Assembly: GCA_964624825.1 (NCBI GenBank)
Contig: CAZUYD010000004.1
Location: 1 to 64,000 of the forward strand
Reading direction: 5' to 3'
Source: Enorma sp964624825
GTDB lineage: Bacteria > Actinomycetota > Coriobacteriia > Coriobacteriales > Coriobacteriaceae
DNA: 64,000 nt
The translations under genes and the position numbers were made by a program. Shown piece after piece: positions 26,554-34,315 of this stretch (position 1 is its first letter; each line of letters opens with the position of its first letter). Under the pieces are notes generated by a model. The model was given only the letters and a program-made list of their open reading frames with translations. It was not told the origin of the DNA and searched no databases.

Positions 26554-27569
26554 GAGATATTCACCCCCATGATTCTTCTGATGATGACCCACGCGCACAC
26601 GTTGAGCGCGAGCGCCACGGCGACGCTTCCCGCGCCGACGGGCGTCGCCAACCCCGAACGGAAATCTGGCGAAAGCATGGTGAGCACGAAGATCATCGCG
26701 ACGGGCATGCCTGCGACCAAGCGCGCCGACATGCGTACTTGAGACGTCTTCACGTCGAGCCTTCGTGTGAGCTCGATGCGCTCCGCAACCATGTTCGCCG
26801 CCTCCGCAAGAAGCTCGCGCAACGGCGACCCGGTTCGTTGCGAGATTTTGAGCGCGAGGGAAACGAATCCCATTCCCGGCGCGGGCAGACGATCCATCAG
26901 CTCGTCAAGCGCATCCGCAGCGGGAATGCCGCACTCAACCGCAAGCGCTACGCGGATGAACTCGCTCCTCACCGGTTCCTGGGCGTGACTTCCCACGAAC
27001 CTCATACCCTGAGCAAGCGAATGCCCCGAGCCAAGCGCGATGGCGAGCGATGCAAACGCCTCGGGCATCTCCGCCTCAACCCGGCGCGCCTCTGCCTGCA
27101 TCCGTTGCTTCGCGCGAACGAATAGCGCCACCGGAACAACCGGGACTCCGATCGCCGCCCCCACCAACGATCCCGAAATCACAAACAACGCGAAGCTGCC
27201 CAGGGCAGTCAACACGAGCAGAGCACCTACCAAGGCATCTCGCTGTGCACCCGCCACAGCATTGCGCTTCCTCAAAACGTCATATACATCGCCAGCCAAA
27301 CGATCGAACAGCAACGCCTGGCACCATGGAATCTCGGCGAGCTCTGCCGTGCACCGTTCGATCCACGGGTTTGCGCGCAACACCTGCGGCAGGGCCTCGC
27401 CAACGGTTTGGACAAGACGCCTGAGCATCTGGGTGACACCCGAAGAACAGGCGCGCACGGGCTGCGCGATTCCTGCTCCGCGCACGCGTGTGTCCGTACC
27501 GCCCGACACCAGGGCGAACGTGCTCAGCCCCACCAGCACGCCGACCATCACAGGCATGTACTCCGCCAT
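26550..27569 (-). CDS. tadB: TadB, inner-membrane platform protein of the Tad pilus
   Basis: Protein of 339 residues; T2SSF domain with EMPEAFASLAIALGSGHSLA near residue 170 and hydrophobic helices near residues 5-22, 115-155 and 285-335. It acts with TadC and the TadA ATPase. The ATG at 27569 has AGGAGG seven bases upstream and lies inside the 3' end of tadA (22-base overlap), indicating translational coupling. Confidence 0.9.
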   Translation of the reverse strand: MAEYMPVMVGVLVGLSTFALVSGGTDTRVRGAGIAQPVRACSSGVTQMLRRLVQTVGEALPQVLRANPWIERCTAELAEIPWCQALLFDRLAGDVYDVLRKRNAVAGAQRDALVGALLVLTALGSFALFVISGSLVGAAIGVPVVPVALFVRAKQRMQAEARRVEAEMPEAFASLAIALGSGHSLAQGMRFVGSHAQEPVRSEFIRVALAVECGIPAADALDELMDRLPAPGMGFVSLALKISQRTGSPLRELLAEAANMVAERIELTRRLDVKTSQVRMSARLVAGMPVAMIFVLTMLSPDFRSGLATPVGAGSVAVALALNVCAWVIIRRIMGVNIS

Positions 27570-28888
27570 TCCCCCACCTCCTGTTCGCTCAGTGCCCCCG
27601 AACACAACCCCTCCTCAATAAACGGAGGCTCACGCACGAGCTTCCACGATTCCCGCGCGGCGTCAAACGTCACATACCGCTCAAGCGAGACGCCGCCCGC
27701 GTCATTTCTGCTCACGCCGGAATATGACGAAACGAACCGCCTGCCATCTGCTCTCCGCTCAGACATCACCACTCCATCGAGCGCCATAGCGATCTGCTCT
27801 TCAATCAACTCCGAAGGAAGGTTGATGCCATAGCGCGCAAGAAGCGTGAGGCGCACGATGGCCTCTTCCTCGGTTCCCGCATGAAGGGTGGTGAGCGAAC
27901 CGTCGTGCCCGGTATTCATCGCCTGAAGCATATCGATGCATTCCGCACCGCGAACCTCGCCCACCACGATCCGATCGGGTCGCATGCGCAGGGCGTTCGT
28001 CACTAAATCGCGAATTGTCACCGCGCCTTCGCCCTCAATCGACGCTACGCGCGCCTCGAGTCGCACCACGTGCGGGTGTCGCGCGAATTTCAGCTCCGCC
28101 GAGTCCTCGATGGTCACGATGCGCTCGCTCATTGGAATTTCGCACGAAAGCGCATTCAACAGCGTCGTCTTTCCCGACCCCGTTCCGCCCGCAACCGCCA
28201 AATCCTGTCGAAGCGAAACCGCGCACGAGAGCAGCCCGGCGTACCATGCGGGCAGAGACCCCAACTCAACGAGCTCTTTCAGCGAACTGATCCGATCTGA
28301 GAACTTCCGGATCGTGAGCACCGGCCCATCAAGCGCAATGGGCGGAATGACCGCATTCACACGATATCCAAGCGCGAGGCGCGCGTTCACGATTGGGCTT
28401 CGCTCGTCCACCCGACGACCGAGCGGCGAGATTATGCGATCGATGAGGATGCGAATCTGCTCGTCGCTATCGAACACCGACCCCAATGGATGCAGCGTGC
28501 CGCCCTGCTCATAAAAGGCTGAATGGCATCCGTTGATCATGATTTCGCTCACGGAATCATCCTCGATGAGCGATTGGATAGGACCGAGGCCGACAACGTC
28601 ATCCAAAACCTCTGCGATAATGTCCTCGCGCTCCGCGCCGACCGCGTCCGATCCCGTCCGCACGTTCAACGCCGTTTCGATCGCCGGTCTGAGTTCAGCC
28701 CTTGAGCGCGCGACGTTTGCTTCCGCGGCAAGTCGCGCAACTTCAGAAAAGCCGACGCGCTCCATCATCTCGCGCTTCGCATACCGAACGAGCTCCTGGT
28801 GCGAGGCGCTGCGCACGCTCGACGCAGCGCGCACCCGGTTCGTTCTGCCCGCAGGAGCTGTTGCCTGAAACCGCTCCAGCACGCTCAT
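27548..28888 (-). CDS. tadA: TadA/CpaF secretion ATPase
   Basis: Cytoplasmic hexameric ATPase driving Tad pilus polymerisation. The 446 residues contain the CpaF N-terminal domain (GLGPIQSLIEDDSVSEIMIN), Walker A AGGTGSGKTTLLNA, the Asp box SERIVTIEDSAELKF, Walker B RPDRIVVGEVRG and the His box NTGHDGSLTTLHAG. All catalytic motifs are intact. The start at 28888 overlaps the tadZ stop by four bases (ATGA); a GTG six bases upstream is the alternative. Confidence 0.96.
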   Translation of the reverse strand: MSVLERFQATAPAGRTNRVRAASSVRSASHQELVRYAKREMMERVGFSEVARLAAEANVARSRAELRPAIETALNVRTGSDAVGAEREDIIAEVLDDVVGLGPIQSLIEDDSVSEIMINGCHSAFYEQGGTLHPLGSVFDSDEQIRILIDRIISPLGRRVDERSPIVNARLALGYRVNAVIPPIALDGPVLTIRKFSDRISSLKELVELGSLPAWYAGLLSCAVSLRQDLAVAGGTGSGKTTLLNALSCEIPMSERIVTIEDSAELKFARHPHVVRLEARVASIEGEGAVTIRDLVTNALRMRPDRIVVGEVRGAECIDMLQAMNTGHDGSLTTLHAGTEEEAIVRLTLLARYGINLPSELIEEQIAMALDGVVMSERRADGRRFVSSYSGVSRNDAGGVSLERYVTFDAARESWKLVREPPFIEEGLCSGALSEQEVGEWRSTCL

Positions 28889-30408
28889 TGCCACTCACCC
28901 AGCTTCTTCCACGGCAAATGCAACCGCGGGCGCTCAACGTCGCGCCCCTCCATCTGCACCCCATCGTCAAGAAGCGCAGGACATCCCAACTCGTGCAACA
29001 GGCTCCTTGTGACCGAGCGGATACTGCGCGCAAATGCGCTCTGCCCCTTTATCGCCTCATCGATCCTGCCGAAGGAAAACAACGCGGAAAGCTCCCCGGC
29101 GCCATCGGGAATCCGCATCTTAGATCTCAACGACGCCGCCATCTCGAGCCGCATCGCCACCTCTTCCGTGCAAGAGCTCGATTCCGTCCGGTTCACAACG
29201 CACGTCATACGCGCACGCGCGACCCCTAATCGCGAGACCATCGCGACCGCTCGCTTGAGCGCCGTCTCCGAACCCGTGGCACCGTCACACACCATCAGGC
29301 ATCGTTCGCACTTCCCCACAGCGACGGCGACGGCGTCCGTCCACGTTGCCGAGGTATCGACAAATATCACATCCGACTCACCGCGCAGCACATCGATCAG
29401 CATCTCGACCGGTTTTCCCAGAAGCTCGGCGTACTCGGGAACACCGGCAGGACCCCAAAGCGTCAGCCCGGGCGCAACGCGCATAGACGCCTGGACAATG
29501 TCAGCCTCAGCAAGAACCCCATCTTTTGATGCGCCGGCCAACGCCTCTAGATCGCGCGGCTCGTCAATCCCAAAGAGCTCATAAAGGTTCCCGAACATAA
29601 GATCAAGATCGAGCACGGCGGTGCGCAGCCCGCAATGCGCGGCATAGTACGCCATCGACGCAATGACCGTGCTCGTCCCCGTTCCCCCCTTGCCGCTGAC
29701 CGCGCACACCATGGGCGCACGGCCTCCCGGCGAGTCGTTCATATCTCTTGTGGACTCGACGGCTCGACCCCTGTCATGTCTGGACAGGGACTGGGTCTTC
29801 TCAACCTGCGCCCCATGCGCTAATGGTCGGGGGTCGCTAGGCTCTCTTCCCCAGGCCGGTTGCTCGCCGTCACATTTCTGTCGCTCGCGCTCTTCGTCCG
29901 TGCGAACCTGGGGCGCCCGCTCTGCAGAAGCTCCTTGTGCGTCACAGGCAGACGCTTCTGTTGCGGGCGGCGCCCCAGATTCCCCTTCCATGCAGAATGG
30001 CGGCTCATCATCCCGCAACCGATCGGCTTCCTCCCCCGCGCACGCGGTTAACGATGACGTGGCGGAACACGAGTCCGCGCCTTCTGCTGCAACGATTTCA
30101 GACGCGCCCGCATGGAAGAGCTGGGCGATATAGGCCGGGTCGAGGCAGTCGATCACTACGACCACGCAGCCCACGTTTTTGCAGCGCGCAACCGTAGAGA
30201 CCGTTTCGATATCCATCGCCGCCGACGTGGCATGGGCGAACAGCGCCGTTCCCTGCACTGATTCCTCAAGCGCGGCGCTAATGTGCTCAAGCTGGGCAAC
30301 GTCATCAAAACGCACGATATGCGCTCCCCGATCCCTCGCCTCGACCTCTCGCTGGATCGTGAGATAATCCTCACCCGCGCAGCATGCGAGCCACAGCGAC
30401 GTCATCAT
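28885..30408 (-). CDS. tadZ: TadZ/CpaE-like ParA-type localisation ATPase
   Basis: Protein of 507 residues in three parts: an N-terminal receiver-like domain (about 1-115), a long low-complexity linker (about 120-235), and a MinD/ParA domain. The P-loop reads SGKGGTGTSTV: the second conserved lysine of KGGxGK is replaced by Thr, the atypical Walker A expected of TadZ/CpaE rather than of chromosome-partition ParA. It should localise the pilus machine at the cell pole. It overlaps both neighbours by ATGA. Confidence 0.87.
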   Translation of the reverse strand: MMTSLWLACCAGEDYLTIQREVEARDRGAHIVRFDDVAQLEHISAALEESVQGTALFAHATSAAMDIETVSTVARCKNVGCVVVVIDCLDPAYIAQLFHAGASEIVAAEGADSCSATSSLTACAGEEADRLRDDEPPFCMEGESGAPPATEASACDAQGASAERAPQVRTDEERERQKCDGEQPAWGREPSDPRPLAHGAQVEKTQSLSRHDRGRAVESTRDMNDSPGGRAPMVCAVSGKGGTGTSTVIASMAYYAAHCGLRTAVLDLDLMFGNLYELFGIDEPRDLEALAGASKDGVLAEADIVQASMRVAPGLTLWGPAGVPEYAELLGKPVEMLIDVLRGESDVIFVDTSATWTDAVAVAVGKCERCLMVCDGATGSETALKRAVAMVSRLGVARARMTCVVNRTESSSCTEEVAMRLEMAASLRSKMRIPDGAGELSALFSFGRIDEAIKGQSAFARSIRSVTRSLLHELGCPALLDDGVQMEGRDVERPRLHLPWKKLGEWQ

Positions 30409-31232
30409 GCATCATCCCCATCATGCTGCTCCGCGGCTAAGCCCAATCGACCCGACTCGGTAGCGTCGCGCCCTCTATCGGCATCGCTGCCGGTACGTCC
30501 CTCATCGTCTGCTTGTTCGTCGCCCGCCTCTTGCTCATCGCCATTCGAATCGGACGCATCGTCGGAAGAATCTGCATCGCTCCCGCGAGCCGATTCGGTT
30601 TCGTATACGCCAGCGCCTGGAACCACCACGCTGATCGAGCCAGCGGATGTAGCGGCTAAGAGCTCGGCGACGCGATCGGGCTCCACAGCAAGGGTCACCC
30701 AGCTTAGATCGGCGGCGTCGTTTCCCTGGTTGCTGCAGGTCAACACGCGCGCACGGCACAGCACGCTCGAGACGCCGCTGCCCGAGAGGTACACGTCAAC
30801 CTCGTCGCCCGTCTCTACCGCCCCGCCAACGGCGTGCGCCGAGTCCACGGGCACCGACACCGCAATGAGTCCGTCGGGCACATCGAGCCCGCCGTCACGT
30901 CCCTCGAAATATGTGGGGCAGAGCACCGCGCGCGCAGGAATGCTTGAGGTCGCGCTCTTACCTGCAAGGTCATGCATCGATGTGACCGCATCGGCAGGTA
31001 GCAAGCTTGCCACCCACTCCTCAACCTGCACATTGCTTTCATCGAGCGTCTCGCCGACATCGATATCGCGCGTCGCGACGCACACGCGCACCAAATCTCC
31101 GCCGTACGCAGCAAGCACCTCCTGTCGCTCCCGCTCTGCCCCAGCACGCACGGACGAGCCGTACCCGAAGGCGAGCAGCGCGGCGACAAGACCCGTAGCA
31201 ACGCTGATAGCCAGCTTTACCCCGCGTTTCAT
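30405..31232 (-). CDS. cpaB: CpaB/RcpC-type SAF-domain pilus assembly protein
   Basis: Protein of 275 residues, first gene of the Tad operon. One N-terminal transmembrane helix (LAISVATGLVAALLAFGYG), then the SAF domain: VATRDIDVGETLDESNVQVE near 51-70 and SIPARAVLC near 100, followed by an RcpC-like beta domain (LIAVSVPVDSAHAVGGAVETGD). It ends in a tail of about 60 residues rich in Asp, Ser and Glu. In proteobacteria this protein links to the outer-membrane secretin; here there is no outer membrane and no secretin gene, so the acidic tail may contact peptidoglycan or the wall. The ATG at 31232 has AAGGAGG seven bases upstream. Confidence 0.85.
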   Translation of the reverse strand: MKRGVKLAISVATGLVAALLAFGYGSSVRAGAERERQEVLAAYGGDLVRVCVATRDIDVGETLDESNVQVEEWVASLLPADAVTSMHDLAGKSATSSIPARAVLCPTYFEGRDGGLDVPDGLIAVSVPVDSAHAVGGAVETGDEVDVYLSGSGVSSVLCRARVLTCSNQGNDAADLSWVTLAVEPDRVAELLAATSAGSISVVVPGAGVYETESARGSDADSSDDASDSNGDEQEAGDEQADDEGRTGSDADRGRDATESGRLGLAAEQHDGDDA

Positions 31233-31549
31233 GCATTCGCCTCCTTGCACGCAACACGCCGCATCGCGTGCGGCGTTCGTCCTTGGTCTCATTGTGCGAA
31301 GGAATCGCTGCGCGAAAGCCTCCAACCTCAGAAAGTCGCGCGCGACCTTACCGATCTCTGGTCGAAAGCTGCCCGCTCGCTCAAGCTCGCAGCAAGGTTT
31401 CATCCAGGTTCACGGCAAGACGAATTGAATCGATTCAACCGTCGATCTACCTGCGATGACAAGAAAAATATTCATGTGCAATGGGTATCTATGCGCTCAG
31501 TTAGCACGCCGGCCGCCCCGATACGCAAACAGGGATAGCTCCCGTGGCG
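31233..31549. other. Upstream region of the Tad operon
   Basis: About 317 bp without a gene. It must contain the Tad promoter. A short hairpin sits just before the cpaB ribosome site and is listed separately. Confidence 0.45.
31256..31276 (-). promoter_or_regulatory. Hairpin in the Tad operon leader
   Basis: Perfect 8-bp inverted repeat ACGCCGCA / TGCGGCGT with a five-base loop, about 24 bases upstream of the cpaB start and directly before its ribosome site. It could be an operator or a translation-control hairpin. Confidence 0.35.
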
Positions 31550-32707
31550 TTAGAGACGAACGTCTGGGTCGAGGCTCTGGGCGCTTACGCGCATCTCATC
31601 CGCCAGGGCGCGAAACACCTCGAGGCGCAACTCATCGATCTCGCCCGACTCGACCGCTGCAAGCACCGCGCAGCCCGGTTCGTGCGCATGGGTGCAGTCA
31701 TTGAAACGGCATCCGCGTGCCGCGCGAACGACCTCGGGAAACGCGCGCGCCAGGCCACGCTCATGCCCAACCAGTGGCAAGCTGCGCAACCCCGGCGCGT
31801 CGGCGATCACACCCGCGTCGCCCGGCAGCGAAACCATGGTGCGCGCCACCGTCGTATGGCGGCCGGCATCGTCGCGCGCACGCACCGCACCCGTCTCGAG
31901 CGCTTCGTGCCCGAGCAGCGCATTGAGCAGCGTGGATTTTCCCGCGCCCGATTCGCCCAGGATCATGGCGCACGCTGTCGCCGGCACGCAGGCACGCACC
32001 TCGTCCAACCCCGAACCGGTCTTAGCGGACGTCGCCACGATGCGCACATCCTGCCCGACCAGGCGTCGCACGCGCGCCACCTCGCCGGCGCATTCCTCCG
32101 CCGAACAGCGATCTGACTTGGTGAGCACCACGACGGGAACCGCGCCGCAATCTGCCGCCAGCACGAGCGAGCGCGCGATGCGCCCGAGAAGCACTTCGCT
32201 CGCGCCAAGCGGCTGGACGATGAGGATGATGTCCACGTTTGCGCAGAGCACCTGACGCTCGCCGCGATTGCGCCCCCGCCACCGCTCGAACACGGTTCGG
32301 CGAGGCAGCACGCGTTCGATCACGCCCATATCGTGCCCAGCTGCGATGCGCACGGCCACGCGATCGCCCACCGCCGGCAACAGGCCATCGTCCTTCTCGC
32401 GGTCTTGCTTTGCAAACCCCACGGCATGCTCGGCGCGCAGCGTCTGCTCGGCGGTCACGATCAACGGAAACCCCCGATCAAGACGCACGACAACACCTTG
32501 GTGCATTTCCTCAGGACGCTGCGCCACGCGGCAGAATTCATCGAATGCCGCTTGCTGCGCTTCGTCAATGGGAAGCTCTGCGAAGGCGGGAACATCACGC
32601 AGCGCATCGACTTTAGGCAGCGACGCCCTATGCTGGTCGCGCTGCTCGACCGTCAGGGAAGACGCCTTTCTGCGCGCCGCGCGCTTTGCCCTCGCCCGCT
32701 TCGCCAT
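31550..32707 (-). CDS. rsgA: Ribosome small-subunit GTPase RsgA
   Basis: Circularly permuted GTPase that checks 30S maturation. The 385 residues show an OB-fold N-terminal domain, G4 VVLTKSD near residue 197, G5 ATSAKTG near 225, then G1 GESGAGKSTLLN near 252 and G3 DAPGLRS near 300, followed by the zinc-binding CRFNDCTHAHEPGC. An extra basic N-terminus of about 60 residues precedes the OB fold. The start at 32707 begins MAKRARAKRAARR. Confidence 0.95.
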   Translation of the reverse strand: MAKRARAKRAARRKASSLTVEQRDQHRASLPKVDALRDVPAFAELPIDEAQQAAFDEFCRVAQRPEEMHQGVVVRLDRGFPLIVTAEQTLRAEHAVGFAKQDREKDDGLLPAVGDRVAVRIAAGHDMGVIERVLPRRTVFERWRGRNRGERQVLCANVDIILIVQPLGASEVLLGRIARSLVLAADCGAVPVVVLTKSDRCSAEECAGEVARVRRLVGQDVRIVATSAKTGSGLDEVRACVPATACAMILGESGAGKSTLLNALLGHEALETGAVRARDDAGRHTTVARTMVSLPGDAGVIADAPGLRSLPLVGHERGLARAFPEVVRAARGCRFNDCTHAHEPGCAVLAAVESGEIDELRLEVFRALADEMRVSAQSLDPDVRL

Positions 32708-32803
32708 GAACCCTAAGCCGCCCTTTCAACCATCGTGCCAACCGGAATGAATCCCTGCCAGATGAACCGTCTCGTGCATGGCGCGCTCATGGACTCGAGA
32801 CCC

Positions 32804-33400
32804 CTACAGCTCGCGACGCGCTTCGATGGCGCGGCCAAGGGTCAGCTCGTCGGCATACTCCAAGTCTCCGCCCACAGGCAGGCCGCTCGCGAGCCGGCTG
32901 ACCGTGATGCCAAGCGGCTTGATGGTGCGCGCTAAATAGCTCGCCGTGGTCTCGCCCTCGATATTCGGGCTGGTGGCAATGATGACCTCTTGGATGTCTT
33001 CCTCGCCCAGGCGCGCCAGGAGCTCCCGTACATGAAGCTGCTCCGGGCCGATCTTGTCCATGGGGCTGATGACGCCGCCCAGCACATGATACACGCCGTG
33101 GTAGCTGCCCGTGCGCTCAATGGCTTGGACATCGCGCGGCTCGCCGACCACGCAGATGCGCGTGCGGTCGCGCATGCTGTCCATGCAGATCGGGCATTCT
33201 CCGGCCGTCGCGTAATTGAAGCACCGCGCGCAGAAATGCACCTGCTCCTTCACGTCGATAATGGCCTGCGCCAGACGACGCGCTTGCTCGGCATCGGCCT
33301 CGAGGAGGTAATATGCGATGCGCTGCGCGCTTTTAGGGCCAATGCCCGGCAAGCGCCCCAGCTCATCGAGCAGTCGTTGCAATTCCTGATTGCCCGCCAC
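32804..33400 (-). CDS. recR: Recombination mediator RecR
   Basis: Protein of 198 residues that, with RecF and RecO, loads RecA on gapped DNA. The HhH motif lies in LGRLPGIGPKSAQRIAYYLL, the zinc finger in CARCFNYATAGECPICMD near 57-74, and the Toprim domain in CVVGEPRDVQAIE and IATSPNIEGETTASYL near 165. ybaB and dnaX lie upstream in the usual dnaX-ybaB-recR order. Confidence 0.96.
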   Translation of the reverse strand: MAGNQELQRLLDELGRLPGIGPKSAQRIAYYLLEADAEQARRLAQAIIDVKEQVHFCARCFNYATAGECPICMDSMRDRTRICVVGEPRDVQAIERTGSYHGVYHVLGGVISPMDKIGPEQLHVRELLARLGEEDIQEVIIATSPNIEGETTASYLARTIKPLGITVSRLASGLPVGGDLEYADELTLGRAIEARREL

Positions 33401-33707
33401 GCGCTTCCTCTTTCTCTCTCGCTCGCACCCGCAATGCGTTTGCAGCCATTAGGCAGATCCCCTGGCTCATCCCGCGTCGTTTGAGCCCGGCTCGCAGCCT
33501 TTCCGTGCCCCGCCGCCCCGCGCCACGAGCCCGCACGGCGCAAAGCCTCCTGCAGCATCGCGGCGAGCCCATGCCCGCTGTGCGCGCCGTTTGCAGGAAG
33601 AACCCCTCCCCGGCGCAGAACCTCTCACAGCGCCGAGCGAGGCCCATAACAAAAGCCCACGTTGACCGGGCGCGGTGCTCAAGGCTTCCGCGGCGCTGGG
33701 CACGACC
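33401..33707. other. Gene-free spacer between recR and ybaB
   Basis: About 307 bp of GC-rich DNA with no credible frame. This spot can hold the signal-recognition RNA in some bacteria, but I did not find its conserved GGAAG tetraloop region here. Confidence 0.4.
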
Positions 33708-34028
33708 CTAAAACGGCATGCCGGGAATGTTGAGTCCGCCCGTGATGGCGCTCATCTGCTTGTTGGCAATCTCTCCGATGCCGCGCATCGCCTCGTTGAC
33801 CGCGGCCATAACCATGTCTTCGAGCATCTCGACGTCATCGGGATCGAGCGCCTCGGGGTCGATCGTGAGCGCGGTGATCTGCATGTCGCCGTTTACGGTG
33901 ACTTTCACCATGCCCCCGCCCGCCGACGCATCGACCGTCGTCTGCGCGATATTCTCCTGCGCCGCGGCAAGCTGGTCTTGCATCTTGCGCGCCTGCTTCA
34001 TCATTTGCTGCATGTTCATCTGAGCCAT
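33708..34028 (-). CDS. YbaB/EbfC family nucleoid-associated protein
   Basis: Small DNA-binding protein of 106 residues with the family pattern: an N-terminal helix with NMQQMMKQARKMQDQLAAAQ, the strand region GGGMVKVTVNGDMQITAL and EDMVMAAVNEAM near residue 70. It binds DNA as a dimer. It sits between dnaX and recR, the classic arrangement, though separated from both by about 290-310 bp. Confidence 0.93.
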   Translation of the reverse strand: MAQMNMQQMMKQARKMQDQLAAAQENIAQTTVDASAGGGMVKVTVNGDMQITALTIDPEALDPDDVEMLEDMVMAAVNEAMRGIGEIANKQMSAITGGLNIPGMPF

Positions 34029-34315
34029 GGGAACTCCTTGTCATCGACTTCGATGGATATCGAGGCTATCCGTTCCTGTCGCATCCTATCATGATAGGCC
34101 GAAGCTCCGTCCGCGCTACGCCACATTCCCGCCACCGCGCACGGAATCGCCTTCATGCTCATGCCCGAACATCGCCCCGGACGCGAGCGCATGCAGGGCA
34201 GCCGCATATGCCAGATGCACGCCGCCTGCGCGCGGCCGTCACCGTCCGAATCGCCGGCGCCGACCCTGATTCGAAGGAACTCCGGCGTCTCGATTCCGTA
34301 CCTAGGGCGAGGTGC

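Noticed and set aside
28885..30408. Chromosome-partition ParA
   Set aside because: The gene lies inside the Tad operon with four-base overlaps on both sides, has a receiver-like N-terminal domain and an atypical P-loop; no parB gene follows.
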